Source: Octadecabacter ascidiaceicola
Lineage (GTDB): Bacteria > Pseudomonadota > Alphaproteobacteria > Rhodobacterales > Rhodobacteraceae
Reading direction: 5' to 3'
Assembly: GCF_900185015.1 (NCBI RefSeq)
Contig: NZ_FXYD01000002.1
Coordinates: 124,001-188,000, forward strand
Length of the DNA: 64,000 bases
Position 1 is the stretch's first letter. Each line of letters opens with the position of its first letter. Below the pieces are notes generated by a model. It worked only from the letters and a program-made list of their open reading frames with translations. It was not told the origin of the DNA and did not search any database. Below, in pieces: positions 18,846 to 29,830 of this stretch. Position numbers and translations under genes: made by a program.

Positions 18846-20462
18846 ATGACAAAATCTAATACAATTGTGGTGACAAGTTTCCTTTTCGCCGTCCTTGCGG
18901 CGATGGGTGGGGCGGCTGTTCTGAAGGGTGGACTTTATATTGGGCGTCACGAAGGCGATACGATGCATTTAATGCAGATCGTGTTCCGCATGGCCGACGG
19001 GCAGGTTCCACATCTGGATTTCATGACCCCCATTGGCGCGTTGGCGTTCTGGCCGATTGCGGTTTTGGTCAAGGCGGGTATGGGCATCGGAATGGCGGTG
19101 CTTTGGTCGCAAGTCATTATGGCGGTTCTGTTTTCCCCTGCGATCATATGGTTGGCGCGCACGCGCCTGTCCCCTGTTCTTGGCGCGATGTTTGGGTTGT
19201 TTGTGTTGGTACTTCTGCTGGCGCTGGTCCACGGGGAATCCCAACGCTCCATTTCCATGTCGATGCACTATAACCGCTTGGCGTGGGCGGCGGCGTTCAT
19301 CGCGATTGTGACCGCCCTTATCCCGCCCAAAACGGGGCGTGGCACGGTCGATGGAGTGATTGTTGGCGCAATGATTTGCGTGATGGTCATGATCAAAATG
19401 ACCTATTTCGTTTCTTTTGCGGCCCCGATTTTGCTGGCGTTGTTCCTGACGGGTCAAAAGCGGGCGATTGTCGTTGGCCTGATTACCGGCCTTGTTATTG
19501 CGGGCGCGATTACGCTGTTTACGGGGCTCGAGTTCTGGTTCGCCTATGCGCAAGACCTGCTGACTGTGGCAGGGTCCGAGGTGCGTTCCGCGCCGGGTGA
19601 AAAGCTGTCTGCGGTGATGGGTGCGCCAGCCTATATTGGTGGATCACTGGCGGTGGTTGCAGGTGTTATTTTCCTGCGCCAAGCGGGGGTTGAAACCGGT
19701 GGTTTGGTGCTTTTGCTGCTAATCCCTGGGTTCTTTTACGTCACCTACCAGAATTTCGGCAATGACCCGCAATGGTTGTTGTTGCTGGCCGTTCTGTTGC
19801 TGGCACTGCGCGAAGACGTGGGCGAGATTGTGAATGGCTGGGGGTGGAACATGCGCGACGCGCTTGGGGCTGTGGCGGTGGCGGCGCTCGCGCTGACGGC
19901 GCCGTCGTTCTTTAACCTCGCCTATAGCCCGTTTCGTCATATGAATGTGGTTGAGGCTGACTATGCGCCGATCATGTCGCGGGGTGGCATTCACCGTGAC
20001 CTACAGGGCCTTGATCTGCGGGTGAACCGCGTGGATGCGCGGGTTGCGTTGGACGGTGTCGTGGCAGGGCTGGAACCCTACGAAAACCGCGACGAACAGC
20101 CGACATTCATGGGCGAAACGATCCCTAATTGTACGGTTGAACTCGGCTTGCCGATCATCTTTGAAGCGATGGTGCGCGATCTGGAAGATGCAGGTCTTGC
20201 CGATGGGCGTTCCTTGTTCGCGGCCGACTTGTTCTCTAGCCACTGGCTGTTTGGCGATCTGGAACCAATGGAAAACGGCGCGCCTTGGTACTACGGCGGT
20301 CTTCCGGGGATTGAGGACGCGGATTACCTGTTGGTGCCGCTGTGCCCTGTGGCGCAAGACTTGCAGGCATTGATCCTGACGGCGTTTGAAGAACGTGAGG
20401 TACCGATCGAGGCGACGGAAATCCGCCGGACCGAGCTTTATATCTTGTACGAATTGGGCTGA
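18846..20462 (+). CDS. Multi-pass membrane protein, possible GT-C glycosyltransferase
   Basis: A 538-residue integral membrane protein with about ten hydrophobic segments (first at residues 8-28, last near 345-365) and a soluble C-terminal domain of about 170 residues. The first outside loop reads RHEGDTMHLM near residues 34-42, with acidic residues E36 and D38 where GT-C glycosyltransferases carry their catalytic acid, and DFMTPIGALAFWP follows as in dolichyl or polyprenyl-phosphate sugar transferases. The start ATG 18846 follows AGAGGCAGG. It lies alone on the plus strand inside the Tad locus, tail to tail with cpaA (stops adjacent). A polyprenyl-phosphate-sugar glycosyltransferase is a reasonable guess, not proven. 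Confidence 0.6.
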   Translation: MTKSNTIVVTSFLFAVLAAMGGAAVLKGGLYIGRHEGDTMHLMQIVFRMADGQVPHLDFMTPIGALAFWPIAVLVKAGMGIGMAVLWSQVIMAVLFSPAIIWLARTRLSPVLGAMFGLFVLVLLLALVHGESQRSISMSMHYNRLAWAAAFIAIVTALIPPKTGRGTVDGVIVGAMICVMVMIKMTYFVSFAAPILLALFLTGQKRAIVVGLITGLVIAGAITLFTGLEFWFAYAQDLLTVAGSEVRSAPGEKLSAVMGAPAYIGGSLAVVAGVIFLRQAGVETGGLVLLLLIPGFFYVTYQNFGNDPQWLLLLAVLLLALREDVGEIVNGWGWNMRDALGAVAVAALALTAPSFFNLAYSPFRHMNVVEADYAPIMSRGGIHRDLQGLDLRVNRVDARVALDGVVAGLEPYENRDEQPTFMGETIPNCTVELGLPIIFEAMVRDLEDAGLADGRSLFAADLFSSHWLFGDLEPMENGAPWYYGGLPGIEDADYLLVPLCPVAQDLQALILTAFEEREVPIEATEIRRTELYILYELG

Positions 20463-20969
20463 TCAGAACAGCGGGATCGCGAGGTAAACGATCAGGACCG
20501 CACCCATTGGAAAGCCCATTGGGAAGCGCTTCTTTTGTGCCCAGCTTTCCCAATCTGGAACCATATTGCGCACCGCTGGGATCGATCTGGCGATGCGATG
20601 GATCGCAAGACCCGCCGCCATACCGGCCCCAAGTAGCATAAGGACAAATCCAGCGTCGTCTAAGGCCACAAAAGGTGCCGCCGATGCCAGAAATTTACTA
20701 TCGCCTGCACCCATCGCACCAATCGTGTTCAAAAGGATCGCCACTATAAGAACAACCCCGAAGTGTGCGTAACGCCACAAATAATCGCTAAACGGCATCA
20801 CAAAAATGCCCACGACCACAAATATGATTGCAAGGGCGTCGGTGGACCATGTGGGGATCTTCATTGCACGTAGATCGTTCCACGCAACATAGATGCACAA
20901 GGGTGCCACGAAAATCAGGAACGCAATGGATTGCGTGACTGTGACCGAGACTTCAGGAAAGGCGAACAC
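20463..20969 (-). CDS. cpaA: CpaA/TadV type prepilin peptidase
   Basis: Type IV prepilin peptidase (peptidase A24 family), 168 residues with about four to five membrane segments, the short single-domain form found in Tad loci. The two catalytic aspartates are visible: YVAWNDLRAMKIP near residue 31, and GAGDSK (the GxGD motif) near residue 90. It cleaves the leader of Flp prepilins after a Gly. It is the last of the minus-strand run from tadZ and sits two bases after the TPR lipoprotein gene. Its stop lies next to the stop of the opposite-strand membrane protein. Confidence 0.92.
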   Translation of the reverse strand: MFAFPEVSVTVTQSIAFLIFVAPLCIYVAWNDLRAMKIPTWSTDALAIIFVVVGIFVMPFSDYLWRYAHFGVVLIVAILLNTIGAMGAGDSKFLASAAPFVALDDAGFVLMLLGAGMAAGLAIHRIARSIPAVRNMVPDWESWAQKKRFPMGFPMGAVLIVYLAIPLF

Positions 20970-20971
20970 GT

Positions 20972-21829
20972 TTAGTTCGTCACATTGTCTTCAAGCGCGC
21001 GAAGCGACCGTACCGCGGCTTCAAAGTGCTGCGGATGCGTGTCGATAGCTTCACGAAGTAGACCGCGACCGATGGTCAAATCGTTCTGCTTGATCGCTGT
21101 GAGTGCCAGTGTGTGCAGCAACTGTGCGCGTTCGATCTGGGTCATCTGGATAACCGGAAGGTCGTAGTTGCGTTGCGCACCGCGTGCCAAAACGAGGTTG
21201 TTCTTGGCGGTAAACAGGTCTGGGTCATTGCGCAGGGCGTCGGTGAACAAACGCTGCGCACCGGAATAGTCACCGCGTGTCAGCTTAGAAAAGCCCCAGT
21301 TATTGAGGACGCCAGCAGGGGATGTTGTGAGGCCCACAGCCGTTTCATAGAAACTATCCGCGTTTTCCCATTCTTCGTTGCTGTCTGCGACCATCGCCTC
21401 AAGGCGATACCGCTTAAATGTTTCATGGGTCGGTGGAATTGCATCGAGGGCGGCTTCTGCAGCGGTCCAATCATTGGTGCGGATCAAGGCATCTGCGTAG
21501 TTGATCTGGTCATTCAGAGTTGAATCTTCGTGATCAACAACGTCCTTCCAAGCAGCGGCTGCTTCAGCAGGGCGGCGGGCGCGGATCAGGGATTTCGCGA
21601 GGCCACGCATCAGGTCAATACGGCCCGGGTCATTGGTCGACGCGCGGAAGAAGTAATTCACGGCCTCATTTGGGTCCGCGACGGTCAACATCACATCATT
21701 GAGGTTGGTTTCATCGACAACGTTCACGTCTTGCAACGCGCGTTCGACTTGTGCTTCGCCAGACTGATCGCACGCGGCTAATGCCAACGTACCCATCAGG
21801 GCTGCGGAAATAACGATAGGATGGCGCAT
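20972..21829 (-). CDS. tadD: TPR lipoprotein of the Tad locus (TadD-like)
   Basis: Lipoprotein of 285 residues with lipobox ALAAC (Cys at residue 20) and a chain of tetratricopeptide-type helical repeats through the rest, including VLNNWGFSKLTRGDYSGAQRLFTDAL. TadD is the outer-membrane pilotin-like lipoprotein that helps the secretin assemble in Tad systems. A second TPR lipoprotein is encoded directly upstream; I cannot tell which of the two fulfils the TadD role. The gene is part of the tadZ-to-cpaA run. Confidence 0.82.
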   Translation of the reverse strand: MRHPIVISAALMGTLALAACDQSGEAQVERALQDVNVVDETNLNDVMLTVADPNEAVNYFFRASTNDPGRIDLMRGLAKSLIRARRPAEAAAAWKDVVDHEDSTLNDQINYADALIRTNDWTAAEAALDAIPPTHETFKRYRLEAMVADSNEEWENADSFYETAVGLTTSPAGVLNNWGFSKLTRGDYSGAQRLFTDALRNDPDLFTAKNNLVLARGAQRNYDLPVIQMTQIERAQLLHTLALTAIKQNDLTIGRGLLREAIDTHPQHFEAAVRSLRALEDNVTN

Positions 21830-21858
21830 GTTTGTTGCGTCCTTTTACTGCTCTACCT

Positions 21859-22419
21859 CTACAGTGTCGACAGGAGCAGCACGTCGCCGGTGCCCCGCCG
21901 CACCAATTGGAACGGTTCGTTCTCTTGCTGAGTAGTATTAAACGGATTTTCTAAATTTGCGAGCGCCAAGCGCAGGTTGTCCCGAATTTCGTCGGAATTG
22001 CCGTTATCCGTGGCAAATGCGCGACGAAAAACCTGTGCCGCTTCGCTGGTTTTGCCGCGTTCCATCAAAATAACACCCAAATTGTTCCACGCAGCGGGGA
22101 AGGCTGGGTCTTGTTCTACGGCGCGGCGCAATAGGCTTTCGGCTTGGTTAAGGCGCCCGAGCTTAAGGTTGGCGGACCCAAGTGCCGACAATGTATCAAC
22201 ATTCAGTCCTTGTTGGCCAGCGGCACGGGTGTAGGCGCGCAGGGCTAAGTCGTATTCACCCGCAGCCATCAGGCGATGCCCGACCTCAAGACCATCAATG
22301 CTGGAATTACCAGAAACGCCTGGGGCGAAGACGCGCTCGCCTTCAGTTGGCGCAAAAGCGCCCTCACCACAGCCGGTGAGGACGCTTATCGCGGTTAGTA
22401 TAGCTACAAGTCTTCGCAT
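21859..22419 (-). CDS. Second TPR lipoprotein of the Tad locus
   Basis: Lipoprotein of 186 residues with lipobox LTGC (Cys at residue 17) and about three tetratricopeptide repeats, such as ALGSANLKLGRLNQAESLL and AWNNLGVILMERGKTSEAAQVF. It lies eight bases after tadC and 29 bases before the larger TPR lipoprotein. Tandem TPR genes at this position are common in alphaproteobacterial Tad clusters. It probably helps secretin or machine assembly at the outer membrane. Confidence 0.82.
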   Translation of the reverse strand: MRRLVAILTAISVLTGCGEGAFAPTEGERVFAPGVSGNSSIDGLEVGHRLMAAGEYDLALRAYTRAAGQQGLNVDTLSALGSANLKLGRLNQAESLLRRAVEQDPAFPAAWNNLGVILMERGKTSEAAQVFRRAFATDNGNSDEIRDNLRLALANLENPFNTTQQENEPFQLVRRGTGDVLLLSTL

Positions 22420-22427
22420 GTGGGCCT

Positions 22428-23405
22428 TTAGAAGTTGGCGGCTTGAAGTGTCTCGTAGATATTATAGATGGACGGCCCGATGAGGATGATAAGAAGCGGA
22501 GGAACCGTAAACATCATCGTTGCGAGTGTCATTTTTGTCGGTAGCGTGTTGGCCTTTTCCTCGGCGCGCATTACCCGTTTATCCCGCATTTCCGCAGAGA
22601 ACACGCGCAGCGCTTCGGCAATGGATGTACCGAACTGGGTCGACTGGATCAAAACAGTCACGAAGGACGCAATGTCGGACACGCCTGTACGTTCGGAAAA
22701 ATCGCGCAGAACTTGGGTTTTGTCCTTACCGGCTTTCATTTCGTTGCTGACGGTTTCGTATTCTTCAGCCAGTGCAGGGAAGCCTGACTTTAGTTCGTGT
22801 GAAACGCGAATGATGGCTTGGTCGAGGGACTGACCCGCTTCAACACAGACCAGCATCATATCCAGAGAGTCAGGAAAGCCGTTAACCATTTCTTCCTGAC
22901 GTTCCTTCTGGCGCTTACCAACCCACCATTTCGGGAGGTAGTAACCAGCCATACCTGGCCCAAGGATCGCCATGATCGTGTCCTTGGTTGACGGATCACC
23001 CGTGGAAGATTTGTAAACCGCATAGGCAACGCCCAGCAAAAGCAGCGTGATACCAAGGGCGAACTGCGCGAAGTGGTAGGTTTTCACGGCAGACTTCGTG
23101 CGGTAACCCGCTTGGATCAGTTTGAGGCGGATCGCAGAGTATTCTTCCTCGTCCTGTGGTTCCAGAAAGCTGGAGTATTTATCCAGTTTGTCTGTACCCT
23201 GACTGGCGCGCAGCTTTTCAGGGCTGTTGCGCGAACCGGAATTCGCAGAGGCTTTCAGCCTGTCCAGCGGGTCGTCCTGCTTTTGCAACATTGCCGGAAG
23301 CACCAGCAAGATCAGCAGCACACCCAACATCAGGATGGCGATAAGGGGGCCGAATGGACCAAGAAGCTCGGTCAGTTTGGCGTTGATGGTGTCTAAGAAA
23401 GCCAT
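22428..23405 (-). CDS. tadC: TadC, inner-membrane platform protein
   Basis: Type II secretion F-domain protein of 325 residues, one of the two platform proteins of the Tad machine. It has one N-terminal membrane segment (about residues 18-38), two more around 105-155, the F domain with MVNGFPDSLDMMLVCVEAGQSLDQAI near 175-200, and a C-terminal segment near 290-315. It follows tadB by five bases, as in most Tad operons, and is expected to form a hetero-complex with TadB above the TadA ATPase. Confidence 0.94.
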   Translation of the reverse strand: MAFLDTINAKLTELLGPFGPLIAILMLGVLLILLVLPAMLQKQDDPLDRLKASANSGSRNSPEKLRASQGTDKLDKYSSFLEPQDEEEYSAIRLKLIQAGYRTKSAVKTYHFAQFALGITLLLLGVAYAVYKSSTGDPSTKDTIMAILGPGMAGYYLPKWWVGKRQKERQEEMVNGFPDSLDMMLVCVEAGQSLDQAIIRVSHELKSGFPALAEEYETVSNEMKAGKDKTQVLRDFSERTGVSDIASFVTVLIQSTQFGTSIAEALRVFSAEMRDKRVMRAEEKANTLPTKMTLATMMFTVPPLLIILIGPSIYNIYETLQAANF

Positions 23406-23410
23406 ATCAA

Positions 23411-24379
23411 TTACACCTTAATGTTCACGAGACGACGCATGACGAATACGTTCGTTGCCAAGAAACCAGCGACAACCAAACAGGCAGGGATAAACGCGGA
23501 AGTTTCTTTAACGGCGTCGTAGTAGTTTGGCTGAAGCAGGTTGATCATGACAAGTGCGCCCAGCGGGAACACGGACAAGAACATACCAGACCATTTGGCT
23601 TCAGCGGTGATCGCTTTCACACGGCGGAACAGTTTGAAACGTGCGCGAATAACCTGCGCCAAGCCGTGCAGAATTTCAGCCAAGTTACCACCAGCGGTTT
23701 GCTGAATGGTCACGGCCACCGCCAAAAAGCGCATATCCTGCATGTCGATACGTTCGGCCATTTGTTTAAGGGTCTCGCCCATGTCACGACCATAAGCCGC
23801 CTCATCAGAGATCACGCCCATTTCAGTGCCAAGTGGATCGGGTACTTCGCGGGCCACGATCGCCACAGCAGAGCTGAACGGGTGACCGACACGCAAAGAG
23901 CGCACCATCAATTCAACCGCGTCAGGCAGTTGTTCTTCGATCATGGAAATGCGCTTTTTGGCTTTGCCGTTGACCCAAAAGAAAATACCACCAACGCCCA
24001 TCGCAACGGAAACGGCTGCGCGGATTGGCAGGGACGTCGCCGTGCCGACAGTGAGACCCATGAAAGCAACACCACACAACACCACCATCAGCATCATCAG
24101 CTGGGCAGGGGTAAAGGCAATGTTGGCTTTCTGGGCTTTGGAGGCCAGCAGCGAGTACAAAGGAATGTTCTTTGAACTCATATGCTGGCTCATCTCCTTG
24201 CGGAGTTGGTCCAGAACTTCCTCGCGGTTGCCACCTTTCTCCAACAAATCAAGGCGACGGTTCACCTTGTTGTTGAAGTTAATGCTTTTGCCGAAGGCAA
24301 CGAGGTAGATGCCGTTTACCAATACGATACAGGCCACAAAGATCAGGCCGTAGATAATTGGTTCTGCTGAAATAGTCAT
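23411..24379 (-). CDS. tadB: TadB, inner-membrane platform protein
   Basis: Type II secretion F-domain protein of 322 residues. Membrane segments are near residues 7-27, 93-135 and 265-315, with the F domain between (LPDAVELMVRSLRVGHPFSSAVAIVA, and TIQQTAGGNLAEIL). It pairs with TadC to form the platform that couples TadA ATP hydrolysis to pilin insertion. It starts 12 bases after tadA, in the same run. Confidence 0.94.
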   Translation of the reverse strand: MTISAEPIIYGLIFVACIVLVNGIYLVAFGKSINFNNKVNRRLDLLEKGGNREEVLDQLRKEMSQHMSSKNIPLYSLLASKAQKANIAFTPAQLMMLMVVLCGVAFMGLTVGTATSLPIRAAVSVAMGVGGIFFWVNGKAKKRISMIEEQLPDAVELMVRSLRVGHPFSSAVAIVAREVPDPLGTEMGVISDEAAYGRDMGETLKQMAERIDMQDMRFLAVAVTIQQTAGGNLAEILHGLAQVIRARFKLFRRVKAITAEAKWSGMFLSVFPLGALVMINLLQPNYYDAVKETSAFIPACLVVAGFLATNVFVMRRLVNIKV

Positions 24380-24391
24380 TTTTTCAGTACC

Positions 24392-25849
<1,458 letters not shown>

Positions 25850-25861
25850 TCATTCTCTCCT

Positions 25862-27130
25862 TTATGCGGTTGCTACAACGTCGGTCGAATTGACCTCGTG
25901 CACGGATTTAGCAAGCTTCGCGATCTCTTTGCGCAGCGGGTTTTTTGCGATGCCTTCTGCCATTGGAACACCGTGATCGGCGTTCTGGGCGATTGCCTTA
26001 CCGCCGTCAGGCAGTTGCACCTCGATGTTGATCCCGAGGCTTTCAGCAAGACGCTTAATGCGGCTTTTACCATTCAGATCTGTGAATTTCGGGGCGCGGT
26101 TCAAAACAAAACGAAGTTTCTCGAACGGCAGCTGCTCACTCTGGAGGGCGCGTTTGATGCGAAGCGTGTTCTGTGCCGACCGCATGTCCAACTCAAGCGT
26201 CGCGAAGTAAACGTGCGCCTTTTGCAGAACGGTTTCGGACCATTCGACCATTGTCTTTGGCATGTCGATGATCACGTAGTCGAAATTCGTACGTGCCATT
26301 TCGATAACACGGTCAATGTCTTCTGGTGAGAGCAGGTCCAGCGGGATCAAATCTGTTGGGGCTGTCAAAACCTGCAACTTCTGCTCAAACGACAGAAGGG
26401 AATGCATGAAGCTTTCGCTGTCCATGCTTTCAGTGTCTTGCAGCATCTCGAAAACCGACTCGCGGCGAGGCAGGTCCAGATAGGTGGACACCGAACCGAA
26501 CTGGAAATCGAGATCAAGTATACAAACCCGTGGGCTTGGTGGCGCATCAACGCCTTTGATCTTTGGTGGTTCCATATTGGCGAGTTCCCACGCGAGGTTC
26601 ACGGCCAAAGTCGTGGCACCTGTGCCGCCGGACATGCCTTGAACCGGGATCACCACACCGTTGTGGTCGCCCGTTGCTTTGAGTTTATTCTGGATCTCAG
26701 GCGCAACGGCCGCAGGTTCTGGCGGTGTCAAAACACGATCAATTGCTTGGGCAAGTTCACCTTCAGGAAGCGGGTAGGGGACGAATTCATCGCCACCTTC
26801 GCGCAGCAACCCGTGCAGAGATGCCGGGGATACGTCCTCAGCGATCAGTAATACTTTGATATTGCGTTGTTTTGCGGCGCGGACGATCTCGGAGATGACG
26901 GACAAATCACCTTCATCTTCCTCATCCAGCGCGATTGCGATGAACTCGAGATCAGCGGCTTCAGGCTGCTCAAGGAACGGCAAGGCATCACCGAAACCCA
27001 AATCACCCCAGCTCTCGCCAAGGCACGTTTCCATGTCTTCGATCAAAAGATCGAAGTTCTGTACATCGCGACTCACTGTGCATGCAGTGATCGGCTGTGG
27101 TTCAGGCTGTAACATATGCGTACTACTCAT
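25862..27130 (-). CDS. tadZ: TadZ (CpaE), pilus-localising ParA/MinD-like ATPase
   Basis: A 422-residue protein with an N-terminal receiver-like domain (about 20-130) lacking a clear phosphoacceptor, and a C-terminal MinD/ParA ATPase domain with a deviant Walker A, GMSGGTGATTLAVNLA near 164-179. CpaE/TadZ proteins mark the pole or site of Tad pilus assembly and recruit TadA. It is the first gene of the tadZ-A-B-C run; the terminator of the upstream operon lies 220 bp before it, so the 27131-27349 gap should hold its promoter. Confidence 0.93.
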   Translation of the reverse strand: MSSTHMLQPEPQPITACTVSRDVQNFDLLIEDMETCLGESWGDLGFGDALPFLEQPEAADLEFIAIALDEEDEGDLSVISEIVRAAKQRNIKVLLIAEDVSPASLHGLLREGGDEFVPYPLPEGELAQAIDRVLTPPEPAAVAPEIQNKLKATGDHNGVVIPVQGMSGGTGATTLAVNLAWELANMEPPKIKGVDAPPSPRVCILDLDFQFGSVSTYLDLPRRESVFEMLQDTESMDSESFMHSLLSFEQKLQVLTAPTDLIPLDLLSPEDIDRVIEMARTNFDYVIIDMPKTMVEWSETVLQKAHVYFATLELDMRSAQNTLRIKRALQSEQLPFEKLRFVLNRAPKFTDLNGKSRIKRLAESLGINIEVQLPDGGKAIAQNADHGVPMAEGIAKNPLRKEIAKLAKSVHEVNSTDVVATA

Positions 27131-27349
27131 TGCCTTTTGGTCCTCTTACCCAATTAAACGCCGCGTTTGTTTTGCGTCCGCTTCCGTCTTTTGCCCTCAG
27201 AATCAAATCGCACTTAGGGCTTTGTCAGGTGTGTTTATGTTGAGGAAAGGGGGCAGGAATGGGGCCACATCTGCCCATTTGTGCGGTAATTAGCGACGGT
27301 AGCGAAATAACCGGAGGGTTGTTTCCAGATCCGTGCACCCGCAAAAATG

Positions 27350-27373
27350 AAAAAGGGGCCCCGAAAGGCCCCT
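27350..27373 (-). terminator. Intrinsic terminator after the secretin-lipoprotein operon
   Basis: On the minus strand, AGGGGCC and GGCCCCT form a perfect stem with a short loop and are followed by a run of T (the plus strand shows AAAAA before the stem). It lies 38 bases after the OmpA-type lipoprotein gene and separates that unit from tadZ. Confidence 0.88.
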
Positions 27374-27411
27374 GAACTCTTAGATTAGTATCGCCGCAAC
27401 TGTCAGAAGGG

Positions 27412-28089
27412 TTAAGCTGGTGGGCCAGGTTGCAATCCTCCGCCACCACCGCCACTGCCAACCGTGGAGCTTGCCGTTGCGCTATCAACGTACTCACGGA
27501 AAATGATTGCGCCGTATTGCCCGTCCATAACTGTTTGGTGCGACTGCACAAAGCCAGAAACCTCTGTTATGGTGCGACGGTTCCGGCGTTCTTGGCCTTC
27601 AGTTACGATAAGTGGCTGAGTTTCACCAAAGGAAACAACAGCCTCAAGACGGCTGCGGTCAATCCCGTGACTTGTCAGGTAAAGAACGGCGGCTTCTGCG
27701 CGGCGTAGGCCAAGACCGCGGTTATAGGACGTTGAGCCGACCAAATCGGTGTGGCCGAAAACCTTGAAGCGCACTTCTGGGAATTGACGGATCCAGGAGG
27801 CTTGCTGCTGGAGGGTTGCACGTGCTTGTGCGTCTAGAACCGTGGAATTAAACGGGAAAGTCACCATTGTATTCACTTCAGAAGCGAAGCGACGGTTCAG
27901 GTTGATCGTAAAGCTCGATTGACCCGAGTGGACTTGAGTGTTGTTCATGGTCGCGTTGCCAAAGTAGCCCGTATCAATTTCAGACCCAGCTTCGCGGGTG
28001 TTGAAATTGCGCCACTGTGCCTGACCGCTGGTATTGCTACAGCCCGTTAGGACAAGCACCGTTGCAGTTATTGCTGCTGTCGTTTTCAT
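27412..28089 (-). CDS. OmpA-family lipoprotein of the Tad locus
   Basis: Lipoprotein with signal peptide MKTTAAITATVLVLTGC (lipobox LTGC, Cys at residue 17 from the chosen start at 28089) and a C-terminal OmpA/MotB-like domain with the peptidoglycan-binding pattern FPFNSTVLDAQARATLQQQA and KVFGHTDLVGSTSYNRGLGLRRAEA. A Gly-rich tail ends the protein. The frame also opens at 28107, directly after the secretin stop. It takes the place that CpaD or RcpB has in other Tad clusters and may anchor the secretin to the cell wall. Terminator follows. Confidence 0.85.
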   Translation of the reverse strand: MKTTAAITATVLVLTGCSNTSGQAQWRNFNTREAGSEIDTGYFGNATMNNTQVHSGQSSFTINLNRRFASEVNTMVTFPFNSTVLDAQARATLQQQASWIRQFPEVRFKVFGHTDLVGSTSYNRGLGLRRAEAAVLYLTSHGIDRSRLEAVVSFGETQPLIVTEGQERRNRRTITEVSGFVQSHQTVMDGQYGAIIFREYVDSATASSTVGSGGGGGGLQPGPPA

Positions 28090-28107
28090 TGCCCCGATTC
28101 CCATCAT

Positions 28108-29532
28108 TTAGTCCAATACGTAGCCATATGAGCCGCTGAAATCCTGTCGTGCAACCTCACCGGCGCCGCCTTGTTGTGGTGCGTTCTCTGCCGCGACGCG
28201 ACCAAAGAGGAACAAATCACGTTCGGTCGGAGGGCGCACACGGTCCGTTGGAAGCGCAAGGGCTTCGCCACGGGTCGGTGTTACAAGATGCGGCGTTACG
28301 ATGATAACCAGCTCTGTTTGTCGGCGGCTATATTGAGCTGACCGGAACAATGCGCCGAGAACAGGGATATCACCCGCCCACGGAACCTGACCAGACAGAT
28401 CAACGAAGTCGTCGGACAAAAGCCCAGCGATTGCAAAGCTTTCGCCATCACGCATTTCAACAGTTGTTGATGTTTCGCGTGTTTTGAACGCTGCAATGCT
28501 AAAGCCGTTCTGCGAGAAACCGTTGGTTGGATCAAGCGAGCTTACGGAAGCCTTAAGTTCGAGATTGATTATGTCGCCATCAATCACACGCGGAATAAAG
28601 TCCAATTCGATACCGAATGGCTTATATTCAACAGTAACTGAGCCCGAGTCCTGTGAAATTGGTACGGGATACTCGCCGCCAGCGAGGAAACTTGCTTCTT
28701 GGCCGGAAAGGGCTGTCAAATTCGGTTCCGCAAGGGTGCGAACAACACCGCGGCTTTCGAGGGCTTCCAAAAGGATGCCAACTTCCACGCCACCTGCGTT
28801 GAAACCAAACAGGAATGCACCAGAGTTGCTGTTGCTTGCGGGTGTTGTCCCGTTAAGCGCCAATGTTTGCGCTGTAGAGCCAACAGTTGTCCCTGTTCCC
28901 GCAGATAGGCCAAGATCGCCGCCCAAAGTGTCGCCGCCCAAAGAAAGCGAGGAGCTGAGGGATTTTGATACCGAGCGCTGCATTTCTGCGAAACGGACGC
29001 GCAACATGACCTGCTGCGTTCCGCCAACACTCATGAGGTTGGAAACGCGGTCGGGTGCGTAGCGGTTGGCCAGCTGCAACGCGCGATCAAGGCGCGCAAC
29101 GGAAGAAACAGTGCCGGAAAGAACGATACCGTCGTTCGCGGTGCGAACTTCGATGTTTTCACCAGGCAGGATCTGCTCGAGGCGTTCTTTGAATTCTGCG
29201 ATATCTGGGGTCACGTGAACTTCGACGTTTGTAATAAGACGTCCGTCACCGCCCAAAAGGGTAAGTGTGGTACGACCCGGTTCCTTACCCAGAACATAAA
29301 TCGTGCGATCCGAAAGCGACGAGATGTCAGCAATCGTTGGGTTCGCGATCGAAAGTTCGGTAAATGGAACGTCGCTCTCTACAACGACCGCCCGGTTCAT
29401 TGGCACGTTGAGCGCGCTGGAAGGAGCGCCCCGCATAACTTGAAGGGTCTCAGCGGTAAGCTGAGCCGGTAGGTTCGTGAATGTAAGAGCCAACCCAGTT
29501 AGGGCTGCCTTGATAAATCTATTCTGTGTCAT
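28108..29532 (-). CDS. cpaC: CpaC (RcpA), Tad outer-membrane secretin
   Basis: Secretin of 474 residues that forms the outer-membrane pore for the Flp pilus. It has a signal peptide ending near QLTAE, a pilus-secretin N-terminal domain (about 45-105), a BON-like segment (about 108-170), and the C-terminal secretin domain (about 235-425) with VPWAGDIPVLGALFRS and ELVIIVTPHLV, the hallmark segments. It precedes the OmpA-type lipoprotein with no gap. The start ATG follows an AGAGGCAGG site. Confidence 0.95.
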   Translation of the reverse strand: MTQNRFIKAALTGLALTFTNLPAQLTAETLQVMRGAPSSALNVPMNRAVVVESDVPFTELSIANPTIADISSLSDRTIYVLGKEPGRTTLTLLGGDGRLITNVEVHVTPDIAEFKERLEQILPGENIEVRTANDGIVLSGTVSSVARLDRALQLANRYAPDRVSNLMSVGGTQQVMLRVRFAEMQRSVSKSLSSSLSLGGDTLGGDLGLSAGTGTTVGSTAQTLALNGTTPASNSNSGAFLFGFNAGGVEVGILLEALESRGVVRTLAEPNLTALSGQEASFLAGGEYPVPISQDSGSVTVEYKPFGIELDFIPRVIDGDIINLELKASVSSLDPTNGFSQNGFSIAAFKTRETSTTVEMRDGESFAIAGLLSDDFVDLSGQVPWAGDIPVLGALFRSAQYSRRQTELVIIVTPHLVTPTRGEALALPTDRVRPPTERDLFLFGRVAAENAPQQGGAGEVARQDFSGSYGYVLD

Positions 29533-29830
29533 TGTGACCTGCCTCTAATGTCACGCCCGAAGCGGGCTTTTGCCCGTCATTAGATTGAACCTGCGCCAAA
29601 TCCGCATTATTTGCAAGAATCAATGTGTTGGGGTGCATTGTTTATGTGGGTAACTGGCAACAGGTGGGTTTTGTAGGTTTCGATTTAAACTGAAACAGAC
29701 GCCAACGGCGGGGCCAGGGCGTCTGCTTCTGTTTAGGTTGGATTTGTGCAATTTATACATTCCTGCGGGCGGGACACGTACGAATTGAACGAAGCCAAAT
29801 CAGTTGGTTAGCTGTTGCGGTTGCGTCAGC
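29533..29830. other. cpaC-cpaB intergenic region
   Basis: About 300 bases without a gene. It holds the terminator of the cpaB unit at 29696-29735 and, nearer cpaC, a small hairpin (GGGC/GCCC stems around 29556-29572). The remaining AT-rich part upstream of cpaC probably contains the cpaC promoter. I see no small open frame in it. Confidence 0.5.
29696..29735 (-). terminator. Intrinsic terminator after cpaB
   Basis: Perfect 8-bp stem CAGACGCC/GGCGTCTG (29696-29703 and 29718-29725) followed on the minus strand by TTTCAGTTT. It lies about 105 bases after the cpaB stop and splits cpaB from cpaC transcription. Confidence 0.75.
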